Assembly (NCBI GenBank): GCA_965230335.1
Contig: CBDDKS010000006.1
Coordinates: 868,001 to 932,000, forward strand
Source: CBDDKS01 sp965230335
GTDB lineage: Bacteria; Pseudomonadota; Gammaproteobacteria; Enterobacterales; Kangiellaceae
Length of the DNA stretch: 64,000 nucleotides
Reading direction: 5' to 3'
This document shows positions 25,373-34,372 of this stretch, piece after piece. Under the pieces are notes generated by a model, which saw nothing but the letters and a program-made list of their open reading frames with translations, searched no databases and had not been told where the DNA came from. Numbering within the stretch: position 1 is the stretch's first letter; each line of letters begins with the position of its first letter. The position numbers and the translations under genes are program-made.

Positions 25373-25944
25373 TGGCTCATCTAAAACAGTATCGATGGCC
25401 ACTCTTTTTTTTGCTCATCAGTCTGTTTTATTTTGGACAAAGCCTTTATTTATTAGGCAAAGCACAGGTTGCTCAATATTTATTGACAACCAGCTGGCAG
25501 GCAAACCTATCATCACTTGAAAAAAAACAAAAACCCTGGCCATGGGCTGATACTTATCCTATAGCTCAATTAAAAGTACCCAAATACGATATTGAACAAA
25601 TCGTTCTTTCTGGGGCAAATGGTCGTAACCTCGCTTTTGGTCCAGGTCACTTGTCTTCAAGTGCACAACCAGGAAGCCAAGGACATATTATCATTGGTGG
25701 ACATCGCGACACCCACTTTTCATTTTTAAAACAAGTCAATTTAGGAGATGAAATAGAATTAATTGATAATCAAAATCATCATCATATTTATCAGGTTATT
25801 GATATGTCAATTCATGATATTCATCAAAATACATTGTACTCCCTGCCATTCTCTGCCATTTCTTTAATCACCTGTTATCCCTTTAATACGATAAATCCAG
25901 GTGGTTCACAGCGCTATGTTGTCACTGCTCTGCCAAAAGAGTAA
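25369..25944 (+). CDS. Class GN (marine proteobacterial) sortase
   Basis: 191 aa. One N-terminal membrane anchor (about 10-30), then the sortase barrel. The catalytic triad is visible: His112 in GHIIIGGHRDTHFSFL, Cys169 in SAISLITCYPF, Arg182 in GGSQRYVVTALP. Gram-negative sortases of this type occur as a dedicated pair with a VIT/VWA target, as here (ATGA overlap). It presumably cleaves and transfers the upstream protein in the periplasm; the acceptor is unknown. Confidence 0.93.
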   Translation: MMAHLKQYRWPLFFLLISLFYFGQSLYLLGKAQVAQYLLTTSWQANLSSLEKKQKPWPWADTYPIAQLKVPKYDIEQIVLSGANGRNLAFGPGHLSSSAQPGSQGHIIIGGHRDTHFSFLKQVNLGDEIELIDNQNHHHIYQVIDMSIHDIHQNTLYSLPFSAISLITCYPFNTINPGGSQRYVVTALPKE

Positions 25945-26043
25945 AACTACCCAGGCAATCAATACACATTTTCAAAATTATCCTATACTTGATTAGGGTG
26001 TGTTTTTTCATTGAATCTATCCTTTTAGGGCTAAATTTCTCCA

Positions 26044-27822
26044 ATGAGCCAGGCATTTAAACAACTATTATCTACTTTTCATCAATATGGTCACCTACAT
26101 CATTCAGCATTGAACAATTTTAAAATAGAAGACAATGAGTATTACTCTATTGGCAAATGGCCTGAGCTGATTGATATATTAAGTAATAACATAGAACAAG
26201 ACGTTCAATCATCTTATATAGATATTACACAAGTCTTTAATTATATTGAAAAAAACCATCCTGATTATCATAGTGAAATACAACATGCCCGTATCATGTT
26301 ACCAGCCTTTGATGTGTTTTTTAGACACTTTTGTACTTATTGCATCCATCAGGATCTAGTTTCCCAGCATTTATCTCATTTTAAATTATGGCTAAGCCTA
26401 CGTTGGCTTTTTATGTTTAATACACCCTCATGTGAACAGTCCTTTCTTTCATTAATTAATTTTATTGCAAAAATTGTCATACCTATTGATCAATACTCGG
26501 GGAAAAAAATAGATCTTCTTTTTTCAGCATTAAATGATGTCTTTAAGCATCACTTATTGCCAAGAGAGGGAGCAGACAGTCTTAATCAGGATTTCACCAT
26601 TCTTCAAAACAACTATCAGGATTATCTTACATCTATAAAGCCGTTTGAAGAAAAAGTACAGCAACATGAAGCACACATTGTACAAGTCAAGCAGCTGAAA
26701 AATGAATCTCTGTCACTTATCCATTCACATATCAATGAGCATAAGTTACCTGATTGGTGTTTAACTTTTATCATGGAAAACTGGGCAAAACTGTTTCATA
26801 TCCATTTATTAAGGAAACATCCTTTAGAGCTTGCAGAAGAAACTTTAAAACAATTAGTCTGGAGCCTGGAAATAGAAAACAGTGAAGATATGCAACATCA
26901 TCTGACACAAGAGATTGTTACATTAAGAAATAATATCCGACAATTATTTTCCAACATTGTCATTAACGAAAATGAATTAGAGTCCTTTTTAGAAGCACTG
27001 GAAAACTTCCACATTTCTATACTGGAAAATAATACTTTAGATACATCCGAGTGGATTTATCCTGAACCTGAAGAACAGCATTTTAATGATGATGAAAGAG
27101 CTTCTTTGCTTCAATCTATGAGTGTTTTAAAAACTGGTACATGGGTCACGTATCAACCATCTCAACATCAAGTCAATTGCCGCATTATTCATAGAGACAT
27201 GAACTCCATGCAACTGATTCTTGTGAATTATTCTGGCGCACGTATTGACAGTATTCATTTCTCTACCGCAAAGAAATTAATGAGTGAGAATAAACTCCAT
27301 CTGCTGAACATTCAAAGCGCTATTGATAATGTCATTGACAAAACGAATGAAGATGCAGTTGATAAGATAAAGCAATTCCAAGAAATCATTAAAAAACACA
27401 ATTCTGAAAACCTTAAGAAGACAGTTCTGGAACGTATCACTCAATCCAAAAAAGAACGTATTCAAGCAACCAAAGACAAGCAGGCAGGGGAAAGGCGTAA
27501 TGTTATGAGAGCTCAACAAGAAGAAGAAAAACAACTATTTGAACAACAATTATCATTTATCAGAAAAATGAAACCAGATACTCTATTTTCATGGCAGAAG
27601 GAGGACGGCTCTTCACAGTTTATTCAATTTGCTGTCAGATTAAGACAAGAAGAGCGCATGATCTTTGTTGATCAACATGGTATTAAAGTTAAAGTATTTA
27701 CGCCATCTGAACTGGCACAAGCCTTAATTAATAAAAAGGTAAGTCTGGTACATTCAAATAATGATTTTGGTTCCACATTACAACAACTAATATCAGAAAG
27801 ACATGCAAAATTGAAAACATAA
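26044..27822 (+). CDS. DUF1631-like protein
   Basis: 592 aa soluble protein. The segment LPDWCLTFIMENWAKLFHIHLLRKH fits the conserved core of DUF1631 proteins, and a small beta-rich stretch (LKTGTWVTYQPSQHQVNCRI) recalls the PilZ-like part of those proteins. A long charged helical region (about 430-500) looks like coiled coil, followed by a second small beta-rich domain. Such proteins are larger in Pseudomonas and often linked with c-di-GMP. The PilZ protein encoded 10 bases downstream fits that context. Function unknown; family call is moderate. Confidence 0.6.
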   Translation: MSQAFKQLLSTFHQYGHLHHSALNNFKIEDNEYYSIGKWPELIDILSNNIEQDVQSSYIDITQVFNYIEKNHPDYHSEIQHARIMLPAFDVFFRHFCTYCIHQDLVSQHLSHFKLWLSLRWLFMFNTPSCEQSFLSLINFIAKIVIPIDQYSGKKIDLLFSALNDVFKHHLLPREGADSLNQDFTILQNNYQDYLTSIKPFEEKVQQHEAHIVQVKQLKNESLSLIHSHINEHKLPDWCLTFIMENWAKLFHIHLLRKHPLELAEETLKQLVWSLEIENSEDMQHHLTQEIVTLRNNIRQLFSNIVINENELESFLEALENFHISILENNTLDTSEWIYPEPEEQHFNDDERASLLQSMSVLKTGTWVTYQPSQHQVNCRIIHRDMNSMQLILVNYSGARIDSIHFSTAKKLMSENKLHLLNIQSAIDNVIDKTNEDAVDKIKQFQEIIKKHNSENLKKTVLERITQSKKERIQATKDKQAGERRNVMRAQQEEEKQLFEQQLSFIRKMKPDTLFSWQKEDGSSQFIQFAVRLRQEERMIFVDQHGIKVKVFTPSELAQALINKKVSLVHSNNDFGSTLQQLISERHAKLKT

Positions 27823-27832
27823 TAGGTATGAT

Positions 27833-28168
27833 ATGAAAGATCGCAGAGAACACGAAAGACACTCAAAAAAACTACCCATTGTTTTTGATTTAATTTTACC
27901 CGATGGTAATAACCATTTAAAAAGAATCACTTGTTCTACATTGGACATATCCAAAGGCGGTTTTAAAGTTTTATCACCCAATCATATTTCTATTGGATAT
28001 ATTGCGGATTTATGCTTTTACGATGAAATCTCAGAAAAAAGCTATCTGCTTTGTGCAGAAGTCCGTTGGGTTGCCCCTGGTGAAGATAACAAAGATTATG
28101 AAATTGGCTTTCAATTATTAGATGCATCAGGCAGCGATCTTCCTGAATGGTTAAAAAATTTATTTTAA
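27833..28168 (+). CDS. PilZ domain protein
   Basis: 111 aa, a single PilZ domain. It has the c-di-GMP-binding RxxxR motif at the N-terminus (RREHERH) and the DxSxxG motif as LDISKGGF, so ligand binding is likely. Ends with AEVRWVAPGEDNKDYEIGFQLLD, the usual last strands. Probably cotranscribed with the DUF1631-like gene upstream. Confidence 0.9.
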   Translation: MKDRREHERHSKKLPIVFDLILPDGNNHLKRITCSTLDISKGGFKVLSPNHISIGYIADLCFYDEISEKSYLLCAEVRWVAPGEDNKDYEIGFQLLDASGSDLPEWLKNLF

Positions 28169-28256
28169 AGACTGCAACATATTATATTAATTCCAAGCCA
28201 AGCTAACAGTTAGAATAAAAGATTTTTATATTATCTTCAGTCATCAATGACTTAAC

Positions 28257-28363
28257 TAACCTCAACTGCACATAAGGAAATTCACATTATTTTGCATATG
28301 AATCAATCGATAAATGTTATGCGATAAGTGTTGGGGAATTTTTCTTATGTGCAGCTGAGGTTA
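28257..28363 (+). mobile_element. MITE-like element A of the TAACCTCA family
   Basis: 107 bp between TAACCTCAACTGCACATAAG (28257-28276) and the reverse complement TAACCTCAGCTGCACATAAG (ending 28363). No coding capacity. No clear target-site duplication. The right 38 bp recur almost unchanged at 29815-29852. Confidence 0.7.
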
Positions 28364-28364
28364 T

Positions 28365-29681
28365 TTAATAATGCGTTTCTTCCCACTTAACTGTTATAGG
28401 AGGATAACCGTGAGGGCCTCTTGTTGATGATGGTTCATGATTTGTATTACTCATCAATATATAAAAGTTGTGTGTTGCACCACTTTCCAAGCCATCAAAA
28501 CTATAGTTTATCGTACCCTTTTTATCTTCACAGCCGTCTTCACCCTCTTTATAAACAATATACCTAAAACCAGAAGGCACGGTAGCATTAAAGTGTATAC
28601 TTCCTCCTTGACCACTATTCCCAAAATCAACGAAACTCACTTTAACCATTCTTGATGACATAGGTGGTAATTTAAACCTGACTTGATTATTAAAAGAAGA
28701 ATACTCAGGTATTCCTTCAACAAATCTATCCTCAGAAGGTGTACAACTATTGGTAATTGAAGGCCCCGATGTAATTTGTACTTTCTTCTCATAAGCTTCG
28801 TTTCTAACATATTGAAAATACATACCTTTAAGGCCATATCCACCATAAGTCGTTTTAAATAAGCCTGCATCTAACCCTTTATATAAACTTTTATCTGAAA
28901 AGAGGTGCTTTAACTCTTCAACATGTGTCCCTGTTTTTTGACCAGCAAACACAAAAAAATCTTGTGCAGCGTAAGGAAAGGCCATCAATGCTTTATCTAG
29001 TGGAGGCGGATTATAACGTGAATCTCTTACTAATCGGCTGGGAAACAAAGCTCTATCTTCATATGTTTTTGCAACAGCAGTTGCACTACCTTCAAGTATC
29101 CATTCTGAAGTAGGTGTAGAACCATTTTCTTTCTTCGTTAATGCATATTGAAGCGAATGAAAATATTCATGTACAAAAGTATTAAGAAAGTCAGTAGAAT
29201 TACAAATAACAAACGTGTTGGTTGCAGAGTTATAACCACCATCACGTCCATTACACTCTCTACTGCCAGGTGAATAATTAATCAAATAAGGATGTTTTCT
29301 ATCCAGTACATAATCCAGTATATTTGCTGGTATTAGAGTATCAGTAAGCGAACCACTATCTATAATTCTAATAGTTCTAATTCTAGGCTCAGGATATCCT
29401 TTCTCTGAAAAATATTCATAGACGTCATCCATCTTGGGTAAATAATCTTTAATATCACTAGGACAATCCACCTTATTAGAATTCTCATCTTGGCACTGTA
29501 TTGCAAACCGACGCTGACTATTATACGTTAGTGGACCATTAGTAATTTGATTTATCTGTTGTAAAGCATCAGGTGTTTTTGCAATAGGACCAGGCGCAGG
29601 TGGTTTTGCAATAACACCAAAAGACATGAAATGGATGATTATCAAAAAATATTTCATCACTATATTTATTTTGTATCTCAT
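28365..29681 (-). CDS. Putative secreted zinc metalloprotease
   Basis: 438 aa. N-terminal signal (FLIIIHFMSFGVIAKPP). Zinc motif HEYFH at residues 171-175 with Glu197 in EWILEGSATAVAK as likely third ligand, the gluzincin pattern HExxH...EGxA. Cysteines at conserved-looking spacing (CNGRDG.., VICN) may form disulfides. The last 100 residues look like a beta-sandwich with acidic loops (SFDGLESGATHNFYILMSNT), as in pre-peptidase C-terminal or FN3-like domains. The start at 29681 follows GAGGTGG; longer readings are unlikely. The gene is bracketed by two copies of one repeat end (28326-28363, 29815-29852). Specific family not recognised. Confidence 0.7.
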   Translation of the reverse strand: MRYKINIVMKYFLIIIHFMSFGVIAKPPAPGPIAKTPDALQQINQITNGPLTYNSQRRFAIQCQDENSNKVDCPSDIKDYLPKMDDVYEYFSEKGYPEPRIRTIRIIDSGSLTDTLIPANILDYVLDRKHPYLINYSPGSRECNGRDGGYNSATNTFVICNSTDFLNTFVHEYFHSLQYALTKKENGSTPTSEWILEGSATAVAKTYEDRALFPSRLVRDSRYNPPPLDKALMAFPYAAQDFFVFAGQKTGTHVEELKHLFSDKSLYKGLDAGLFKTTYGGYGLKGMYFQYVRNEAYEKKVQITSGPSITNSCTPSEDRFVEGIPEYSSFNNQVRFKLPPMSSRMVKVSFVDFGNSGQGGSIHFNATVPSGFRYIVYKEGEDGCEDKKGTINYSFDGLESGATHNFYILMSNTNHEPSSTRGPHGYPPITVKWEETHY

Positions 29682-29814
29682 AATTTTATACCACCTCAAA
29701 TATTTATTATTGACAAATAATATTGATGTTTTAAAAAGCTCATTATACAAATCATTTAATAAAATAAAACCCGGCATAGGTAGACATCATGAAACCCTCT
29801 AAGCACTAAAAACA

Positions 29815-29852
29815 AAGTGTTGGGGAATTTTTCTTATATGCAGCTGAGGTTA
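29815..29852 (+). repeat. Solo right end of the TAACCTCA element family (copy B)
   Basis: Thirty-eight bases nearly identical to the right end of element A at 28326-28363 (AAGTGTTGGGGAATTTTTCT then TATRTGCAGCTGAGGTTA). No matching left end lies between it and the protease start. The nearest left end is that of element A, on the far side of the protease gene. Confidence 0.75.
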
Positions 29853-29936
29853 ACTACTAGTAATTGATATAGTGTAAAAAATCTAGAAGGCACTAGAGTC
29901 TGTTTATTAACTCTTCTCAGGCCAGGTAGAAATAAT

Positions 29937-31994
29937 TTAAAAATTGTATTGTAAAGTAAAACGAACTCTTCTTGGCTCGATCGGATGATAGTGAATATCT
30001 CCTACACCAACACCTGAAGGTTCATTAAATAACCGTGATTCATAGAAATAATCAATGTCATGATCATTACTGTCAGTGATATTCAGTAGATCAACCGCAA
30101 CTTGCCATTGAGTGCGTTTATAACCTAAACGAAAATTCCAGATGCTAGTACTGTCCGACTCCTGAGAGCTATCTTCAATTAATGGCCGTTCACCGAAATA
30201 ACGATACCGGAGACTTCCAAACCAGGACTGCCCCAAGTCCAGGTTCAACCCCGCCTGTAATACCTTATTCAACGCTCCAGGTATATGATTACCTTCAGGT
30301 GCAGATTCACTGAATTCAGCATCAGTGTAAGCGTATTCCAAATCAATGCTGAGGTGATCGGAGAAATAATAATAAGTAACCCATTCAATGCCTTTCCGAC
30401 GAGATGGCCGTGATGCCTCAGTATTACCAGCATCACCGACAAAAAGCAGCTCACTATCCAGTTGTAATGACCACAATGATGCTGACATATTTAGTCTATT
30501 CCCAATAAATCCACGAAAGCCTACTTCATACCCCGTGGAACGTACCAAGGGATCTACCCTATCAGCAACAACGCCAGTAGCAGGATCAACAGAAATCGTT
30601 GTTCCTCGCGCATCATTCGAATGAAAACCCTGGCCTGCAGATACATAACCTTCCCAAGCATTATTGAACATATAGATCAAACTTCCCTTTAGCGAGAACA
30701 GATCATCATCAGATTGACCTCCGTTGTCACTGAGATCAACACCAAATCGATTTACACCAACCCTATCGTTGACATCAAACGCCAAAGTATCATAACGGGC
30801 ACCCAAAATAGTACGAAAATGATGATTCCAGTCTATGGTATTTTCCCAAAACAGACTTACGCTGCTCTGGTTAATCTCATCGCTGCGCGTTACACCCAAG
30901 CGCTGGCGACGTTGGGTATGGTATAAACCCACTTCATCAATGTCATCAATGCGAAGCTGTAATCCAAATCTGTTTCTCATTGGATGTTCGGCTAATGAAG
31001 AGACCCTATCATATTCAATATGACCGCCATAAACTTGCCGACTGTCTACTTGCTCAAACTGATCACCATTGATCTCGTCATCAAGAAAATAAGTAAAGTT
31101 AGACCAGAGGTTCAAATCATAATCAATCATATAGGCTGAACCACGCCATTCACCCTGTTGTATATTCATACTCAAACTGTAGCGACTCGACTCACCACCA
31201 ACAGAATCATCAATAGAGCCAAACTCATCAATAATGCTCTGCTGCACAGCCCGTGTTGGAATTTGATCGGCACTATTCCATTGATTGTCATAGGCCATTA
31301 GTGAAAGACTGAACTGACCACTCTTCAGTGATCGGGTATGCTTTAGTAATATATTATTTTTACGAATATCTTCATCAATATCTACCCATGGTCCATCATA
31401 GTGCTGACGTTCAACAGCAACCAGAGTGTTACCTCCTCTTAATTGAAAATCAGACATCAACAATGCACGTTGATAACCATTTTCACCCAAACCAAATCCT
31501 ATGAAGTTGCGCTTTGATCTATCAATGGTGTTAATATTGACACCGCCTGCACCACTAAAATCCCCTATCTCTGCATAATAAGCACCTTTTCTATAAATCA
31601 ATTTTCCGATAACTTCAGGAATAAGAAAATTCAGATCTGTATAACCTTGCCCATGTCCGTGGCTGCGCATATTAACCGGCATACCATCAACAGAAGTTGC
31701 AAAGTCTGTTCCGTGATCCAGGTTAAAGCCTCTCAAAAAATACTGGTTCGCTTTCCCACTGCCACTATGTTGTGTAACGACCATTCCTGGTATCAATTCC
31801 AGTACTTCTCCTGTTCTGGATAGTGGTCGGTTATTAATTTCATTTTGACCAACAATACCTTCAGATGCTGAAACAGCATCACCTATCAGGTTAACCTCCC
31901 GCCCATTAACAACCATTGTTTCTAAGACTTTCTCATGTGCAGAGACCTGACTAACCAGTAAGGTTATCATGAAAGCTATTATCAGTTTTTTCAA
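29937..31994 (-). CDS. TonB-dependent outer-membrane receptor
   Basis: 685 aa. Signal peptide (MITLLVSQVSA), plug domain with IGDAVSASEGIVGQNEINNR and RGFNLDHGTDFATSVDGMPV, and a 22-strand-type barrel ending in FTLQYNF with the terminal Phe. A typical N-terminal TonB box is not obvious. The plug carries HGHGQGYTDLN, His-rich. The substrate cannot be read from sequence. No Fur-like site or transport partner is next to it. The gene looks more GC-rich than its neighbours by eye, hinting at separate ancestry. Confidence 0.9.
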   Translation of the reverse strand: MKKLIIAFMITLLVSQVSAHEKVLETMVVNGREVNLIGDAVSASEGIVGQNEINNRPLSRTGEVLELIPGMVVTQHSGSGKANQYFLRGFNLDHGTDFATSVDGMPVNMRSHGHGQGYTDLNFLIPEVIGKLIYRKGAYYAEIGDFSGAGGVNINTIDRSKRNFIGFGLGENGYQRALLMSDFQLRGGNTLVAVERQHYDGPWVDIDEDIRKNNILLKHTRSLKSGQFSLSLMAYDNQWNSADQIPTRAVQQSIIDEFGSIDDSVGGESSRYSLSMNIQQGEWRGSAYMIDYDLNLWSNFTYFLDDEINGDQFEQVDSRQVYGGHIEYDRVSSLAEHPMRNRFGLQLRIDDIDEVGLYHTQRRQRLGVTRSDEINQSSVSLFWENTIDWNHHFRTILGARYDTLAFDVNDRVGVNRFGVDLSDNGGQSDDDLFSLKGSLIYMFNNAWEGYVSAGQGFHSNDARGTTISVDPATGVVADRVDPLVRSTGYEVGFRGFIGNRLNMSASLWSLQLDSELLFVGDAGNTEASRPSRRKGIEWVTYYYFSDHLSIDLEYAYTDAEFSESAPEGNHIPGALNKVLQAGLNLDLGQSWFGSLRYRYFGERPLIEDSSQESDSTSIWNFRLGYKRTQWQVAVDLLNITDSNDHDIDYFYESRLFNEPSGVGVGDIHYHPIEPRRVRFTLQYNF

Positions 31995-32197
31995 TTTGAT
32001 TTCCTTTTATAGGTGAGGTTAACACGACTAAAAAAAGATGAGCAACTTGGTACAAATCCAAAATATAAAATACACAATCTTTAAAGCATTAGTTAACTCA
32101 CTGTTAAGAGCAATAAGCTTAATATTTTGAACCGCTATTATAAAAAAAGTAGCAGTTCAACACAATACAAATCATTTATGACAAACAAACGTCTTTA

Positions 32198-33013
32198 CTA
32201 TTTCACTTTAGCTAAAGCACGTACTTTTTTTGCAAAATGAAGGGTCATTTCCTCAAAAGTCTGGGTAATACTGTCTTTTAACGTTTGATTTAATAATTTA
32301 GTTTCTTCTTTTTCCAGAAAATGCTTATATTGTTTTAATTCATCGGCTGTCAAGCCTTTGTAAGTATACAAAAGATTCAACAAAATCATTTCTGGTGTTT
32401 TTGATTGTATACCACTCATATTGGATGCAATATACTTTTTTAACCAGACTTCATCAAAACCATTTTTTTTCTTTAGGTACGCAATGGATGTACTCACAAT
32501 CTTTAATGAGTTTGTTTGTTTCTGAATGACAAAGTCACTGATTTTTGTTAACTGTTCTACATGAAAAGCCCAGGTTAAACGTTCAGTATTAGAAAAGAGT
32601 TTATTCTTTTCTGAATACATATTCAGTAGTTTTTTGGGATGACTGTTTTTTTCTTTTTCTGATTGGATTTTTTTATAAACATCAGAATGATACCAACCTA
32701 TTAATTGTGATAATTGTTGTTTCGTCAACGCCTTATCTAAATTATCTTTAGCCTGAGCTATTATTTCTGATATTTGAATTGTATTATCAATAGTAGAGTA
32801 GATATTATCCAATTTTTTCTGATCTGTCAGAGCTCTGTGTCGACTCGCTTGCTTGATATTTTGCTTTAAATCATGAGTAATGGTATTCATCTGCTGAATA
32901 AAACCACTATATTTCAGTAATTGCTCAATATCCTGTTGTTTATTGGCATGACATAGATTACCAAAGTATAAAAAAATAAAACCGTAAATAAATAATGATT
33001 TGTAATTATTCAT
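32198..33013 (-). CDS. Putative periplasmic helical protein (DUF2059-like)
   Basis: 271 aa with a signal peptide (LFIYGFIFLYFGNLCHA). The mature part is helical and Lys-rich. IEQLLKYSGFIQQMNTITHDLKQ, followed by ALTKQQLSQLIGWYHSDVYKKI, recalls DUF2059, where LLxxxGxxxQ and a second half with FYxSPxGKKI occur. Similarity is modest. No known role. It is separated from the TonB receptor by about 200 bases without a clear common promoter. Confidence 0.55.
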   Translation of the reverse strand: MNNYKSLFIYGFIFLYFGNLCHANKQQDIEQLLKYSGFIQQMNTITHDLKQNIKQASRHRALTDQKKLDNIYSTIDNTIQISEIIAQAKDNLDKALTKQQLSQLIGWYHSDVYKKIQSEKEKNSHPKKLLNMYSEKNKLFSNTERLTWAFHVEQLTKISDFVIQKQTNSLKIVSTSIAYLKKKNGFDEVWLKKYIASNMSGIQSKTPEMILLNLLYTYKGLTADELKQYKHFLEKEETKLLNQTLKDSITQTFEEMTLHFAKKVRALAKVK

Positions 33014-33053
33014 ATTAATAACACTCTCATCAATAATGATGCCTGTAGCTAGA

Positions 33054-33074
33054 TAACCTCAACTGCGCATAGGA
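33054..33074 (+). repeat. Solo left end of the TAACCTCA element family (copy C)
   Basis: TAACCTCAACTGCGCATAGG, matching the left end of element A with few changes. It lies 40 bases upstream of the DUF2059-like gene start. No matching right end was found up to yajQ. Confidence 0.55.
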
Positions 33075-33159
33075 TGTTAGTCGCTGTATATTACACCTTT
33101 AGGAAACTTAGCGGATAAATTGGATACCTATTCTACTTGAAAGTATCTAGAGCCTGTTG

Positions 33160-33222
33160 CTTACTCATAGTTCAATAAAAATCATTTCATTCTTTTTTTA
33201 GGTGAGCTATGCTATGAGCAAG
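33160..33222 (+). repeat. Inverted repeat upstream of yajQ
   Basis: CTTACTCATAG (33160-33170) and CTATGAGCAAG (33212-33222) pair over 11 positions with one mismatch, separated by 41 bases. It lies just before the yajQ start and could be a leader structure or operator. Confidence 0.4.
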
Positions 33223-33245
33223 TTTCCATAACCTGTTTTTTTATT

Positions 33246-33728
33246 ATGCCTTCATTTGATATTGTCTCCGAAGTTGATATAGCTGAAGCTCGCAATGTTG
33301 TTGAAAATGCCAGCAGAGAGTTATCAACCCGCTATGATTTTAAAGGAACCGACTCTTCCATTGAGCTTTCACAAGAAAATGTCAAAATCAGCACAGAGTC
33401 TGACTTTCAGCTTGAACAGCTGTTAGATATTTTTCGCAATGCCTGCGTTAAACGTCAAGTCGATATTCGTAGCCTCGATATTGGGAAAATGGAACACAGT
33501 GGTAAACAGTATTATAAAATCGTACAATTTAAACAGGGCATTGATAAAACAACAGCTAAAAGTATTATCAAATCCATTAAGGATTCCAAGCTGAAAGTAC
33601 AAACCTCTATTCAAGGTGAACAGGTTCGAGTAACGGGAAAAAAGAGAGATGATTTACAATCGGTTATGCAATTGATTCGTGAATCTGATTTTGGACAGCC
33701 TTTCCAGTTTGAAAATTTCCGCGACTAG
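33246..33728 (+). CDS. yajQ: YajQ family cyclic-di-GMP-binding protein
   Basis: 160 aa. Starts MPSFDIVSEVDIAEARNVVE and includes STRYDFKGTDSSIEL, IVQFKQGIDKTTAKSIIK and VRVTGKKRDDLQSVMQLIR, all characteristic of YajQ (UPF0234). Family members bind c-di-GMP and, in Xanthomonas, act with a transcription factor. No strong ribosome binding site is visible. Confidence 0.95.
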   Translation: MPSFDIVSEVDIAEARNVVENASRELSTRYDFKGTDSSIELSQENVKISTESDFQLEQLLDIFRNACVKRQVDIRSLDIGKMEHSGKQYYKIVQFKQGIDKTTAKSIIKSIKDSKLKVQTSIQGEQVRVTGKKRDDLQSVMQLIRESDFGQPFQFENFRD

Positions 33729-33791
33729 CTCATCTCTCTTATTCAACCCTGTTTTTATACTGTTGTAACCATTTGAACTCATCTTTTTATT

Positions 33792-34370
33792 ATGAAATTA
33801 AGTAATCAGGGCCAACACCGGCTGTTTTTCGCCATTTGCTTTGAAGAAGATTTTGAAGAAGCCATTGCACAATGGCGTTCTCAATTAGGTATTTATGGAC
33901 GATTGATTGAGCCACATCTATTCCACATCACCTTACATTTTTTAGGCAGTGTCAAAAATCACCAGATATTTAACATTATGGATGCCATAGAAACACCTAA
34001 CATGCCTAATTTCACCTTATCCTTTGGAACCGTTGCCAGCTTTCTGCAACAAGAAGTATTATTTTTAAATATTGATCAAGGGGCTGAGTCTATCAATAAA
34101 ATATCGCGCCATATTCGAAAAAACCTTCGCAGTATTCAAGTTCCCCATGTAGCCAATAAACGCAAGTTTTACCCGCATATGACCATTGCTAGGGAAGTCA
34201 AACCACCTTTAGAATTCCCAGGGCCAGATAACCTCTCAACCCAGTGCCATTCTTTTTGTTTAATGGAATCTTTACCGGCAAAAACAGGAGTGCGTTATAA
34301 CATCATTGAAGAGTGGCAGCTCTCGAAGCCTAGTGTTAAAGAACAACTCCTAGGCCGACAACTGCAATAA
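33792..34370 (+). CDS. thpR: RNA 2',3'-cyclic phosphodiesterase (2H family)
   Basis: 192 aa. Two HxT motifs typical of the 2H phosphoesterases are present: H45-x-T47 in LFHITLHFLG and H129-x-T131 in FYPHMTIAR. N-terminus RLFFAICFEE matches LigT/ThpR. The enzyme opens 2',3'-cyclic phosphate ends of RNA; E. coli LigT can also ligate tRNA half-molecules. It ends two bases before the convergent pepB stop. Confidence 0.93.
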   Translation: MKLSNQGQHRLFFAICFEEDFEEAIAQWRSQLGIYGRLIEPHLFHITLHFLGSVKNHQIFNIMDAIETPNMPNFTLSFGTVASFLQQEVLFLNIDQGAESINKISRHIRKNLRSIQVPHVANKRKFYPHMTIAREVKPPLEFPGPDNLSTQCHSFCLMESLPAKTGVRYNIIEEWQLSKPSVKEQLLGRQLQ

Positions 34371-34372
34371 TC

